34,769 nt of DNA from Bacteroidales bacterium (GCA_016926405.1 JAFGOQ010000135.1:1-34769); one strand, 5' to 3'. Numbered from the stretch's first letter, positions 17,890 to 26,399 are shown. The notes: generated by a model from the sequence alone, not told the origin. Program-made: numbers and translations.

Positions 17890-18624
17890 ATGATTTCGAA
17901 AGAAGCTTACGAAAACGAGAAAGAGGCAATTGAAGCTATTAACGTAAAAGATGCTTTACGCCTTACAATGCCTGCTAGCCAGTATATGTACGAGGCCGAC
18001 AAGCTGTTTTCTCACGGTGTAAAAGACAAAGAGGTTCTTGTCTCTTATGGCTTAGACGCTACAATTATTGATGCTATTCCTAAGCGCAACGATGCTTTTC
18101 GTTATGCGCAGTCGGTATGGGCTGAAGAGCATCAAGATCGCGAACAGGCTGCTATTGAGTGGAACGAACTTCGACCACAAGGCGAGGAATTAAAGGCTGT
18201 TATGTTACATAATTTTAGGTTTGCTTATCGCAACGACCCAAATATGCAAGCGCGCCTTAATCGTATTGCCGAAGGCTCGGGGAATGCCGATACTATTCAA
18301 GATTTGCACGATATGGCAATATTGGGTAAAGAGAATGCGGCTCCGCTTATTGCTATTAATTACGATGTAACAACATTAGACACAGCAGCCGATCTTGCTG
18401 TAAATATGTCGAAGGTTTTGGCTCGTGCCAACGATAATCGTGAAGAGACCAGTCAGCTTAGAATTAATCGCGACAAGGCTTTTACCCATCTAAAGCAAGC
18501 TGTTGATACTGTTAGAGATTACGGTAAGTTTGTTTTCTGGCGCGACGAGAATAAACTAAAAGGCTACCGTAGCGATTATTTTGCAAGAAAAAATAAAAAA
18601 AGCGCAACTTCCGAAATAGAATAA
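17890..18624 (+). CDS. Unrecognised helical protein of 244 residues
   Basis: I do not recognise this family. The protein begins MISKEAYENEKEAIEAINVKD. It is mostly alpha-helical and highly charged, with no signal peptide, membrane span or cysteine motif, so it should be cytoplasmic. Residues about 155-235 (AADLAVNMSKVLARANDN, then DKAFTHLKQAVDTVRDYGKF) look like long amphipathic helices. The C-terminus is basic (YFARKNKKSATSEIE). The coding frame is well supported by its length and composition. I chose ATG 17890 rather than an upstream in-frame ATG at 17848 because the extra 14 residues look like translated leader. It stands alone between the M56 operon terminator and its own terminator. A 21-bp tandem repeat begins 32 nt after the stop and stays in the same reading frame. 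Confidence 0.75.
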   Translation: MISKEAYENEKEAIEAINVKDALRLTMPASQYMYEADKLFSHGVKDKEVLVSYGLDATIIDAIPKRNDAFRYAQSVWAEEHQDREQAAIEWNELRPQGEELKAVMLHNFRFAYRNDPNMQARLNRIAEGSGNADTIQDLHDMAILGKENAAPLIAINYDVTTLDTAADLAVNMSKVLARANDNREETSQLRINRDKAFTHLKQAVDTVRDYGKFVFWRDENKLKGYRSDYFARKNKKSATSEIE

Positions 18625-18656
18625 ATTGCTGAAAGCCCCGTATCTCTTAGTCCATA

Positions 18657-18793
18657 TTCAATCCGAAGGGGTCAAGGTTCAATCCGAAGGGGTCGATATT
18701 CTATCCGAAGGGGTCAGGGTTCAATCCGAAAGGGTCAAGACTCTATCCGAAGCTGTTAAAACTCTATCCGAATAGTATAAAACCTTATCTGAA
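18657..18793. repeat. Seven-copy 21-bp tandem repeat, decaying left to right
   Basis: The core ATCCGAA recurs at 18661, 18682, 18703, 18724, 18745 and 18766, and as ATCTGAA at 18787, exactly 21 bp apart each time. The first four units keep a longer core, ATCCGAAGGGGTC (one has AAGGGTC). The last three lose the GGGGTC half or diverge. The period equals seven codons. In the frame of the preceding gene the units read as SIRRGQG-like heptads, without a stop until 18757. Confidence 0.9.
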
Positions 18794-18832
18794 GGGGTGA
18801 CAGCTTTGCTGCAAAAACTTAAATTTTATTTA

Positions 18833-18875
18833 ACACACCCAAAGTTGATATTAATTATTGGCTTTGGGTGTTTTA
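18833..18875 (+). terminator. Terminator downstream of the 21-bp array
   Basis: A perfect 10-bp stem ACACCCAAAG/CTTTGGGTGT (18835-18844 with 18862-18871) closes a 17-nt AT-rich loop and is followed by TTTT. It probably ends the transcript of the unrecognised 244-residue gene, so the array would be transcribed. Confidence 0.7.
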
Positions 18876-18879
18876 ATTT

Positions 18880-19077
18880 GTGTTCTTTTTAAACCGAAAC
18901 CATCAACCAAGTGCCAAAATATTATAAAGAGTTAGTTGACCAATTTATACACTAAACCAATAGTGTGAAGATTGTATTATGAGATATATAACATCTTGTG
19001 CAGCATAAATCATTCGGGTATAAATTGGTTAAGTTTAGTTAATATTGCTCAGACAAAACAATACTGTTTTTATAAAA
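18880..19077. other. Intergenic stretch with no gene
   Basis: This AT-rich leader precedes the EamA transporter. I see a small hairpin ACACTA-AACCAA-TAGTGT near 18949-18966 and a loose AAACCAAT/ATTGGTTA inverted repeat about 70 nt apart. No gene, promoter match or conserved RNA was recognised. A 60-codon open frame at 18972-19154 overlaps the transporter and is not believed. Confidence 0.5.
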
Positions 19078-19956
19078 ATGAACACTATAAAGAAATCGTA
19101 TATCTTCTTAATTATAGGAGCTTTACTAATATCGTTTGCACCAGTTTTAATTAAATATGCTGGTGCACCTGGCATTGTTACTGTATTTTATAGATTATTA
19201 TTTGGTACACTAACTTTAATAATTCCGTTTTTTATATCTAGAATAAAGAGCAAAACTAAAATTAGTAGAAAAGGGATGCTGTTTGCTACAATTGCTGGAT
19301 TATTTCTCTCGATAGATATGGCGTTATGGTCAACAGGTATAATGAAGTCAAATGCTGCAATGCCTACTTTAGTGGGAAACCTTTCTCCTTTATGGGTTGG
19401 AATAGGAGCTGTGTTTATTTTTAAAGAACGACAATCGATTAAATTTTGGCTGGGACTATTTATTGCTTTTACTGGAGTTTCGTTTTTGGTTATTCAAGAA
19501 TTTTATAGTGTTAATGGTATTTTTAGTGGCTTAATGTATGGCTTGTTTTCTGGTATGTTTTACGCAGCATTCATGTTACTTGCACAAAAGGGAAGAGAGC
19601 ATTTAGATACCTTGTCGTTTTTATTTCTGAGCACTTTATCGACAACTATTTTTTTAGGAGTATTTGCATTAGCTGAAGGTTTAGAGTTTAGTGGATACTC
19701 AAATAATGTGTGGACGGTTTTTATTATAATGGGAGTGTTTATACAGGCCGGAGCGTGGTATTTTATTAATTATTCGCAAGGGTATTTACCAGCGTCGTTA
19801 GTTGCACCTACTTTGCTTGCACAACCTGTTTTGGCAGGAGTAATTGCCTATTTTATACTAGGCGAAGAACTTACATTGTGGCAAATTTGTGGTGGCCTTG
19901 TTGTTGTTGTTGGAATTTATACTGTGCATTTTGCAAAGCAAGAGATAAGAAAATAA
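19078..19956 (+). CDS. EamA/DMT-family transporter
   Basis: This 292-residue inner-membrane protein consists of ten hydrophobic segments arranged as two EamA repeats, the pattern of the drug/metabolite transporter superfamily. The first half includes ISFAPVLIKYAGAPGIVTVFYR and LVGNLSPLWVGIGAVFIFKER. The second half has APTLLAQPVLAGVIAYFILGEEL, the matching signature of the second repeat. Such proteins export or import amino acids, nucleosides or similar small metabolites. The substrate cannot be read from the sequence. ATG 19078 is preferred over an in-frame start at 19045, because the extra residues are polar leader and the first span follows directly on MNTIKKSYIFLII. It is a monocistronic gene. 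Confidence 0.9.
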   Translation: MNTIKKSYIFLIIGALLISFAPVLIKYAGAPGIVTVFYRLLFGTLTLIIPFFISRIKSKTKISRKGMLFATIAGLFLSIDMALWSTGIMKSNAAMPTLVGNLSPLWVGIGAVFIFKERQSIKFWLGLFIAFTGVSFLVIQEFYSVNGIFSGLMYGLFSGMFYAAFMLLAQKGREHLDTLSFLFLSTLSTTIFLGVFALAEGLEFSGYSNNVWTVFIIMGVFIQAGAWYFINYSQGYLPASLVAPTLLAQPVLAGVIAYFILGEELTLWQICGGLVVVVGIYTVHFAKQEIRK

Positions 19957-20038
19957 TTTGTTCTCTCTTTTTAGTTTTGTTGAATATAGACTAATCTAAC
20001 AAAGGGATAATAAATAGAGTATTGTATTTAATTTTTTT

Positions 20039-20116
20039 GCGTTAGGGATTGAAGCGATACCCCGCAGCTTTGCGAGGAGTATAGCGAAAAGCCCGACCCC
20101 ATAGGGGAAACGCCCA
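20039..20116. repeat. GC-rich structured intergenic element, likely dispersed repeat
   Basis: A locally GC-rich block stands out in AT-rich DNA. It begins GCGTTAGGGATTGAAGCGAT and includes ATAGCGAAAAGCCCGACCCC. It holds an imperfect hairpin ATACCCCGCA/TGCGAGGAGTAT and then CCCC-ATA-GGGG. From memory, similar blocks recur between genes in many Bacteroidota genomes, but I cannot search here. It lies between the convergent EamA and ppdK genes. Confidence 0.5.
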
Positions 20117-20122
20117 TATACC

Positions 20123-20155
20123 AAAAAAAGCCACCCCATAACGGAGTGGCTTTTT
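20123..20155. terminator. Terminator between convergent eamA and ppdK
   Basis: A 10-bp stem AAAAAGCCAC/GTGGCTTTTT (20125-20134 with 20146-20155) has an 11-nt loop. On the minus strand it ends in a run of seven T, so it terminates ppdK, and the plus strand also ends in five T. Bidirectional use is plausible. Confidence 0.85.
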
Positions 20156-20176
20156 GAATATATAGTAAGATAGTTA

Positions 20177-22894
20177 TTATCTTAAGTTTGCTTGAGCAGC
20201 AGCTAAACGAGCGATAGGCACACGGAAAGGAGAACAAGAAACGTAGTTCATACCTACTCTGTGGCAGAATTCAACTGACGAAGGCTCACCACCGTGCTCA
20301 CCACAGATACCAAGTTTGATATCAGGACGAGTAGATTTACCTTTAGCGCAACCCATTTCAACAAGCTGTCCGATACCTTCTTGGTCAAGAACCTGGAATG
20401 GATCGTGCTTAAGGATACCTTTTTGGATGTAGATAGGTAAGAATTTACCAGCATCGTCACGAGAGTAACCAAAGCCCATTTGAGTAAGGTCGTTAGTACC
20501 GAATGAGAAGAACTCAGCGTGCTTAGCAATTTGATCAGCAGTAAGAGCAGCGCGAGGAATCTCAATCATAGTACCTACAAGGAAGTCAACAGTGATTCCT
20601 TTTTCAGCAAATACAGCTGCAGCAGTCTCACGAATGATATCTTCTTGCATTTTGAATTCTTGCATAGTACCAATAAGTGGAACCATGATTTCTGGTTGTG
20701 GGTTAAGACCTTTAGCTTTAAGATCGCAAGCAGCCTCGATAATAGCACGAGCTTGCATTTCAGTAATCTCTGGGTAAGTGTTACCAAGACGACAACCACG
20801 GTGACCTAACATAGGGTTGAATTCGTGAAGAGATTCAACTTTTTCTTTAACAATGTTAACGTCGATACCTAAACGCTCAGCCATTTCGATTTGAGAAGGC
20901 TCGTCGTTTGGAGTAAATTCGTGTAATGGTGGATCTAGTAAACGGATAGTAACACCAAAGCCGTCCATAGCCTCAAGAATTCCAGAGAAATCTTCGCGTT
21001 GGATAGGAAGTAATTTAGCAAGAGCCTCTTTACGACCTTCAACGTTTTCAGCAAGAATCATTTGACGGATAGCCCAGATACGGTCGCCTTCGAAGAACAT
21101 GTGCTCTGTACGACAAAGACCAATACCTTTAGCACCAAAATCGCGAGCAGCTTTAGCATCAGCAGGAGTATCGGCATTTGTACGAACGTACATACGAGTG
21201 TTTCTCTCAGCCATTTCCATAATCTTACCAAAGTCACCGTCAAGCGATGGAGTGATAGTAGCTACTTTACCTTCGTAAACAACTCCAGTAGAACCATTAA
21301 GAGAGATAAAATCGCCTTCGTTATATTTAACGCCGTTGATTGTTAAAGAAGAACCTGTAACAACGATACCAGCAGCAGAAGAGATACAACATTTACCCAT
21401 TCCGCGAGCTACTACAGCTGCGTGAGAAGTCATACCACCACGCTCAGTAAGGATACCTTCTGCAGCGTACATACCTTTAAGATCTTCAGGAGAAGTCTCA
21501 CGACGAACAAGAATAACTTTCTCGCCACGAGCAGCCCATTCTTCGGCAGCAGAAGCAGTAAATACAATTTTACCAGTAGCAGCACCAGGAGAAGCAGGAA
21601 GACCTTTAGAAAGAACTTTAGCCGACTCCATAGCCGATTTTTCGAATACAGGGTGAAGTAATTCGTCTAGTTTGTTAGGCTCAAGACGAAGAACAGCTGT
21701 TTTTTCGTCGATAAGACCTTGCTCAACCATGTCAACAGCCATTTTAACCATAGCTGCACCAGTGCGCTTACCATTACGTGTTTGAAGCATCCAAAGTTTA
21801 CCTTCTTGAATAGTAAACTCCATATCTTGCATATCTTTGTAGTGGTCTTCAAGCTTTTGTTGGATAGTGTTAAGCTCGTTGTAAAGCTCAGGCATAGCCT
21901 CTTCTAATGATAAGAAGTTAGCTTGACGATCGGCCTCAGAAGTACCGTTACGCTCAGCCCAACGCTTAGAACCAATAGTAGTAATTTCAAGTGGAGTACG
22001 AATACCAGCAACAACATCCTCACCTTGAGCGTTGATTAGGTACTCACCATTGAATTGGTCTTCACCAGTAGCAGCATCACGAGAGAAACAAACACCAGTA
22101 GCAGAAGTTTCGCCCATGTTACCGTAAACCATTGCTTGAACGTTAACAGCAGTACCCCACTCGCCAGGAATGTTTTCCATTTTTCTGTAAAGGATAGCAC
22201 GCTCTGTGTTCCACGAATCGAAAACAGCGCAGATAGCACCCCAAAGCTGATCCCAAGGATTTGTTGGGAAATCAACACCAGCGTGTTCGCGAACAACTAC
22301 TTTGTAATCTTCAACAAGTGATTTAAGATCTTCAGCAGTAAGTTCAGTATCTAATTTATATCCTTTAGCTTCTTTAGCTTTGTCAAGAGCAACCTCAAAT
22401 GGATTGTGGTGTCCATCTTCAGCCTCAACACCCATAACTACGTCACCGTACATGTGGATGAAACGACGATATGAATCGTAAGCAAATTTCTCGTTTCCTG
22501 ATTTTGCTGCAATAATTTTTACAGTCTCATCATTCATACCAAGGTTAAGAACAGTGTTCATCATACCTGGCATAGAAGCTCTAGCTCCCGAACGAACAGA
22601 AACTAAAAGAGGGAACTCACCATCTTTAGGCTCAAATTTAGCGTTCATAGCTTTTTCAGTTGCAGCAATACCTGCTTCAACTTCAGCTTTCATTAGTCCA
22701 ACAACTGTATCTTTACCAATAGCATTATACTCTGTACAAACTTCTGTAGTGATAGTGAATCCTGCAGGAACCGGAACACCAATTAGGTTCATCTCGGCAA
22801 GGTTAGCACCTTTACCACCCAACAAGTTTTTCATGTCGGCTCTACCTTCGGCTTTACCGTCACCGAAAGTATAAACGCGTTTTACTTGACTCAT
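20177..22894 (-). CDS. ppdK: Pyruvate, phosphate dikinase
   Basis: This 905-residue PPDK converts pyruvate, ATP and phosphate to phosphoenolpyruvate, AMP and pyrophosphate, reversibly. It connects glycolysis and gluconeogenesis in the cytoplasm. The N-terminal nucleotide-binding domain starts KRVYTFGDGKAEGR and has MKNLLGGKGANLAEM and SVRSGARASMPGMMNTVLNLG. The central phospho-histidine domain carries TERGGMTSHAAVVARGMGKCC with the swivelling His491. The C-terminal TIM barrel has GTNDLTQMGFGYSRDD and the catalytic Cys864 in GICGEHGGEP. The length fits the Bacteroidota form. A -7 element lies 59 nt upstream of the start and a terminator follows the stop. The codon third positions appear more biased than in neighbours, as expected for an abundant enzyme. 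Confidence 0.97.
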   Translation of the reverse strand: MSQVKRVYTFGDGKAEGRADMKNLLGGKGANLAEMNLIGVPVPAGFTITTEVCTEYNAIGKDTVVGLMKAEVEAGIAATEKAMNAKFEPKDGEFPLLVSVRSGARASMPGMMNTVLNLGMNDETVKIIAAKSGNEKFAYDSYRRFIHMYGDVVMGVEAEDGHHNPFEVALDKAKEAKGYKLDTELTAEDLKSLVEDYKVVVREHAGVDFPTNPWDQLWGAICAVFDSWNTERAILYRKMENIPGEWGTAVNVQAMVYGNMGETSATGVCFSRDAATGEDQFNGEYLINAQGEDVVAGIRTPLEITTIGSKRWAERNGTSEADRQANFLSLEEAMPELYNELNTIQQKLEDHYKDMQDMEFTIQEGKLWMLQTRNGKRTGAAMVKMAVDMVEQGLIDEKTAVLRLEPNKLDELLHPVFEKSAMESAKVLSKGLPASPGAATGKIVFTASAAEEWAARGEKVILVRRETSPEDLKGMYAAEGILTERGGMTSHAAVVARGMGKCCISSAAGIVVTGSSLTINGVKYNEGDFISLNGSTGVVYEGKVATITPSLDGDFGKIMEMAERNTRMYVRTNADTPADAKAARDFGAKGIGLCRTEHMFFEGDRIWAIRQMILAENVEGRKEALAKLLPIQREDFSGILEAMDGFGVTIRLLDPPLHEFTPNDEPSQIEMAERLGIDVNIVKEKVESLHEFNPMLGHRGCRLGNTYPEITEMQARAIIEAACDLKAKGLNPQPEIMVPLIGTMQEFKMQEDIIRETAAAVFAEKGITVDFLVGTMIEIPRAALTADQIAKHAEFFSFGTNDLTQMGFGYSRDDAGKFLPIYIQKGILKHDPFQVLDQEGIGQLVEMGCAKGKSTRPDIKLGICGEHGGEPSSVEFCHRVGMNYVSCSPFRVPIARLAAAQANLR

Positions 22895-22952
22895 AATATT
22901 TATTTTATTGTTAATAAATTAATTAGCTTTATTACGCTTTTTTAGCGGGTAG

Positions 22953-22960
22953 CAAAGGTA
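22953..22960 (-). promoter_or_regulatory. -7 promoter element of ppdK
   Basis: On the minus strand this reads TACCTTTG, an exact TAnnTTTG match. It sits 59 nt upstream of the ppdK start and predicts a leader of about 50 nt. No clear -33 was seen. Confidence 0.65.
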
Positions 22961-23028
22961 CTTAAAAAAATATTTTTCTGAAAGTGTTTTTGCTCTCAAC
23001 TTTAGTATAAGTTTATCTTCTTATTGTT

Positions 23029-24855
23029 TTATTTTGAGGTTGATATAACTTTCATTAAACAGTTTTTACAGTCGAACTCTAATTGAAAGCTGTTACCATC
23101 GCTAATTAGATACATAGGTTCTGAAAAACCTCCGTTTGTATGGTGATGTTTTGGGCATATTCCGGCCTCAAATTTAAGGCAATGACGGGTGGTCATTAGC
23201 TCTTTGTTATTTGTGTTTGTTAGTAGTTCAAAGCCTTTTTCTTTTACTGTAGTTTGGTGTCGTTGGTAGAATTGTTGCGACAGCTTGTTTGTAACATTGG
23301 CTTTGTAATCGACTTCGCTTTGAGGATAAGGCTCGTTGTTTACAACTATATTATTCTCTTCTGTTTTGTAATTCTCTATTCTGTAATTGTGCAACATTTC
23401 AAGCGTGTCGCGACGCAGATTTGTTATTACCGATGCAGGAACAAAAAAATCTATTTCGTCGGCATCTATTTCAGTAACTTCAAAAACAGTATTTCCTGTT
23501 TTTTTAAGATTAGTAACAATTGACTCTTTCTGACGCTCTGGCGATTTTACTGCTTCTTTTTCTATCTCTATTTGGTTGCAAACAGAGTTGTTGTCTGTAT
23601 CGGTAATTGTAAGACTTAGTCCACATTCGGTTGATTGAAGGGACATGTAAACGTCAATTTTTCGGCTAACAGTTTCTCTAGAAAGTTCTTTTTCGAACTC
23701 CTGATTGTGGTTTCTAAACAACTCAATTCCAGTTTTAATACCTTTAACCGATGAGTGAAAAAGTTTGTTTCCCTCTACTCTGTTAATTCTGAATCCACAA
23801 AGATTGTTGTTACTATCGAAAAAGCATAATCCATCGCCGTTGGCTATTTTAATATCTGATGAAAGAGTTATGTGGTCTTTTTCGATAGATTTTACTAAAC
23901 CAATACTTTCTCCAATAGACTTTGAGGTGTTGAATGATGTAATTCCTTTTTGTCTATCGTCGAAAAAGTATGTCGAGAAACCTCTGTTAAAGCTCTTTTC
24001 TGGTGCAGAAATAAAACTCTTGCTAGATTTTCCTGATGAAGCACGTGTGTACTTATGATTGTTTTCGATAAGTTGGTTGAGCTTTTCGCTGTACCACGTG
24101 GTTATGTTTTTAACGTAACTAATATCTTTAAGTCGTCCTTCTATTTTAAACGAGGTGATGCCCAATTCTGCAATACGTTCTATATTGTCGGAATTGTTTA
24201 AGTCTTTAAGCGAAAGAAGATGCTTTTCGGCAATAACAGTTTTGTTGCTTGCATCAACCATTTTGTATTTTAATCGGCAAGGCTGAGCACATGTTCCTCT
24301 GTTAGCACTTCGTTTCCCTACATGGTGGCTCATGTAGCATTGTCCCGAAAGCGAAACACACAATGCTCCATGAATGAAATATTCTAAATCAACTTTTGTT
24401 GATTGTCTTATTTCTTTTATCTGATTGTACGATAGTTCGCGAGCAAGAATAACTCTGTTTACACCAACCGATTCGAGAAACTTAACTTTATCGAGGGTGT
24501 AATTATTTGTTTGAGTACTGGCATGGATAGCAATAGGAGGTAGGCTCATTTCTAAAATAGCCATGTCCTGAATTATTAATGCATCGACCTTGATTTTATA
24601 AAGCTCGTGAATTAGTTTTTCGGCTTTCTCGAGCTCGTTATCAAACAAAATAGTGTTTATAGTAACAAAAACCTTGGCGTTAAAAAGGTGAGCATAATTA
24701 ACTAGTTCTGCAATATCCGATAAGCTATTTCCTGCGGCTAATCGAGCGCCAAATTCTTTGGCTCCGATATAAACGGCATCGGCTCCACTATCTATAGCTG
24801 CTTTTCCGAACTCTAAGTTTTTAGCTGGTGCTAATAATTCTAATGCTATCTTCAT
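23029..24855 (-). CDS. U32 family protein (RlhA/TrhP-like RNA hydroxylase)
   Basis: This 608-residue member of the U32 'peptidase' family is now tied to prephenate-dependent hydroxylation of RNA (TrhP on tRNA uridine 34, RlhA on 23S rRNA). The N-terminal TIM-barrel starts LELLAPAKNLEFGKAAIDSGADAVYIG. The family signature is ALCVSLSGQCYMSHHVGKRSANRGTCAQPC, with Cys residues that match the iron-sulfur type ligands. A DUF3656-like middle region and a Cys-rich tail (CLKFEAGICPKHHH and DCKNCLMK) follow. The length and tail are closer to RlhA than to the shorter TrhP. I do not assign a substrate. It is a single gene, 134 nt upstream of ppdK on the same strand, with its own -7 element. Confidence 0.85.
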   Translation of the reverse strand: MKIALELLAPAKNLEFGKAAIDSGADAVYIGAKEFGARLAAGNSLSDIAELVNYAHLFNAKVFVTINTILFDNELEKAEKLIHELYKIKVDALIIQDMAILEMSLPPIAIHASTQTNNYTLDKVKFLESVGVNRVILARELSYNQIKEIRQSTKVDLEYFIHGALCVSLSGQCYMSHHVGKRSANRGTCAQPCRLKYKMVDASNKTVIAEKHLLSLKDLNNSDNIERIAELGITSFKIEGRLKDISYVKNITTWYSEKLNQLIENNHKYTRASSGKSSKSFISAPEKSFNRGFSTYFFDDRQKGITSFNTSKSIGESIGLVKSIEKDHITLSSDIKIANGDGLCFFDSNNNLCGFRINRVEGNKLFHSSVKGIKTGIELFRNHNQEFEKELSRETVSRKIDVYMSLQSTECGLSLTITDTDNNSVCNQIEIEKEAVKSPERQKESIVTNLKKTGNTVFEVTEIDADEIDFFVPASVITNLRRDTLEMLHNYRIENYKTEENNIVVNNEPYPQSEVDYKANVTNKLSQQFYQRHQTTVKEKGFELLTNTNNKELMTTRHCLKFEAGICPKHHHTNGGFSEPMYLISDGNSFQLEFDCKNCLMKVISTSK

Positions 24856-24869
24856 TTATATAATTTTGA

Positions 24870-24877
24870 CAAAAGTA
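24870..24877 (-). promoter_or_regulatory. Candidate -7 element of the U32 gene
   Basis: The minus strand reads TACTTTTG, matching TAnnTTTG. It is only 14 nt from the start codon, so the transcript would have a very short leader of about ten bases or fewer. Confidence 0.5.
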
Positions 24878-25011
24878 GTGCTTTTATTTTAACCTCTATT
24901 TGGCTTTGTTATTTCATTTTGATGAAATGTAAATTTGGGTTGAATGTATATTTTATCGGGGGTTGTTTTTGGATATATGTTTTGTTATATTTATTGTTAA
25001 ATTTTTAGAGT

Positions 25012-25641
25012 ATGGATATTATAAAACAATTAAACTGGAGATACGCTGTTAAAGAGTTTAATAGTAATCGTGAATTATCGTTAGGTATAGAAGATGCCTT
25101 AAAAGATTCTATTATGCTTTCTCCTTCGTCTTTTGGATTACAACCATATAGAGTTCTTTGGGTTAAAGATTCGTTACTACGTGAGGAGCTTGTTCAATAT
25201 TCATGGGGTCAGAAAAAGGTAGAGCAGTCAAATTTGTTGATAGTTTTTTGTTCTGAATTGAATATTGATGATAATTATATTGATAATTATATAAGTCGTA
25301 TAAGTGAGGTTCGATCTGTTGCTGTAACCGATTTATCGGTTTTTAGTCGTAACATGAAAAGCCATTTTTCTAAAATGGATGATAGGCAGAAACATGAATG
25401 GGCAGCCCGACAAACATATATAGCTTTAGGGAATTTACTTACTGTTTGTGCAGGTTTGTATATTGATGCCTGTCCCATGGAAGGTTTTTTAAACGATAAA
25501 TATGATGAAATACTTGGGTTAAAAGAGAAGGGTTTGCATTCTGAAGTTATTGTAGCTTTAGGTTTCAGGTCGGCTAATGATTTAACTCAGTTTCAACAGA
25601 AGGTTCGGCGAAAAAAAGAAGACTTATTTATAGATATGTAG
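25012..25641 (+). CDS. Nitroreductase-family NAD(P)H-dependent oxidoreductase
   Basis: This 209-residue FMN-dependent oxidoreductase is like NfsB and YdjA. The N-terminal WRYAVKEFNSNREL is the usual FMN phosphate contact. MLSPSSFGLQPYRVLWVKD follows as the second FMN-binding segment. AARQTYIALGNLLTVCAGLYIDACPMEGF is the central helix and dimer interface. HSEVIVALGFR with a basic RRKKEDL tail closes the fold. The substrate is unknown; this family reduces nitro compounds, quinones or flavins using NAD(P)H. It is cytoplasmic and divergent to the U32 gene. It ends at a shared bidirectional terminator with the rplT operon. Confidence 0.92.
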   Translation: MDIIKQLNWRYAVKEFNSNRELSLGIEDALKDSIMLSPSSFGLQPYRVLWVKDSLLREELVQYSWGQKKVEQSNLLIVFCSELNIDDNYIDNYISRISEVRSVAVTDLSVFSRNMKSHFSKMDDRQKHEWAARQTYIALGNLLTVCAGLYIDACPMEGFLNDKYDEILGLKEKGLHSEVIVALGFRSANDLTQFQQKVRRKKEDLFIDM

Positions 25642-25678
25642 AAAAAACAAAAGCAACTCTATTTAGAGTTGCTTTTTT
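25642..25678. terminator. Bidirectional terminator between nitroreductase gene and rplT
   Basis: A 12-bp perfect stem AAAAGCAACTCT/AGAGTTGCTTTT (25649-25660 with 25665-25676), loop ATTT, has T runs on both strands. It serves the plus-strand nitroreductase gene and the minus-strand thrS-infC-rpmI-rplT operon. Confidence 0.92.
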
Positions 25679-25714
25679 ATATAATAAGCACTTATATATT
25701 TAATTTATTAAGCT

Positions 25715-26059
25715 TTATTTTACTTTGCTTACAATTTCTTTGAATGCAGCAGAGTTGTTCATAGCTAAATCGGCAAGAGTCTTGCGGTTTAACTCGATAC
25801 CTGCTTTTTTCATTTTACCCATAAATTCAGAATAAGACATTCCTTCAAGACGAACTGCAGCATTAATACGCTGAATCCATAATTGACGGAAATGAACTTT
25901 TTTCTTCTTTCTATCACGGTAAGCGTAAGTTAAACCTTTTTCAAGGCTGTTCTTTGCTACCGTAAAAACATTACTTCTTGCACCAAATTGTCCTTTTGTT
26001 TGTTTAAGAACTTTTCTTCTTCTTGCACGTGCTGCAACGGTGTTTACTGATCTTGGCAT
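25715..26059 (-). CDS. rplT: 50S ribosomal protein L20
   Basis: This 114-residue, highly basic L20 starts [20 protein letters not shown], with the conserved [20 protein letters not shown] and [24 protein letters not shown] segments. L20 binds 23S rRNA early in large-subunit assembly. In other bacteria it represses its own operon by binding messenger RNA. It is the last gene of the thrS-infC-rpmI-rplT operon, 103 nt after rpmI. That unusually long spacer can form a paired structure. Start and length are standard. Confidence 0.98.
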   Translation of the reverse strand: MPRSVNTVAARARRRKVLKQTKGQFGARSNVFTVAKNSLEKGLTYAYRDRKKKKVHFRQLWIQRINAAVRLEGMSYSEFMGKMKKAGIELNRKTLADLAMNNSAAFKEIVSKVK

Positions 26060-26162
26060 TTTTTTTAATATTAGAATACTTAGCGCTCCACTCCATGTTG
26101 GAATCTTTTCCTGCTAAAATACTCGGTTAATAACTTTTTTCTTAATAAGTAATATTAAAAAA
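26060..26162 (-). promoter_or_regulatory. Structured rpmI-rplT spacer
   Basis: The ends of this 103-nt spacer form a perfect 13-bp AT stem (26061-26073 with 26150-26162). A further CTTA/TAAG pairing lies inside it (26079-26082 with 26146-26149). The interior offers small hairpins, including GGAA-AAGA-TTCC. It directly precedes the rplT start. It may be a translational control element, for example an L20 target, but this is an inference. Confidence 0.4.
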
Positions 26163-26360
26163 TTACTTCATACAAAGTAAGTGCTTAATATTGCTTTCGT
26201 CTGTTTTGTCTACTTGACCTGCATAAGTAAGATTTCTCTTTCTTTTAGTCGACATTTTAGTAAGGATGTGACTTTTAAATGCGTGTTTTCTTTTTAATTT
26301 TCCGCTTCCAGTTAGAGTAAATCTCTTTTTCGCGCTGGAATTAGTTTTCATTTTTGGCAT
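26163..26360 (-). CDS. rpmI: 50S ribosomal protein L35
   Basis: This 65-residue basic L35 has the family start [20 protein letters not shown], then [24 protein letters not shown] and a short acidic-to-basic tail. It is a structural protein of the large ribosomal subunit. It sits 39 nt after infC in the conserved infC-rpmI-rplT order, so it is co-transcribed with thrS. Length is normal. Confidence 0.98.
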   Translation of the reverse strand: MPKMKTNSSAKKRFTLTGSGKLKRKHAFKSHILTKMSTKRKRNLTYAGQVDKTDESNIKHLLCMK

Positions 26361-26399
26361 GCTTCTTCTTTTTTATGGATTATATAATGAAACAAGTGC

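Noticed and set aside
18657-18793. CRISPR-like array
   Set aside because: Units are directly adjacent with a 21-bp period and no unique spacers, the copies decay progressively, and no cas gene is present.
18972-19154. 60-codon frame before the EamA gene
   Set aside because: It overlaps the transporter start in another frame and has no supporting signal.
20254-22874. Many frames on both strands within ppdK
   Set aside because: All are shadows of the highly biased ppdK coding sequence, which accounts for the whole interval.
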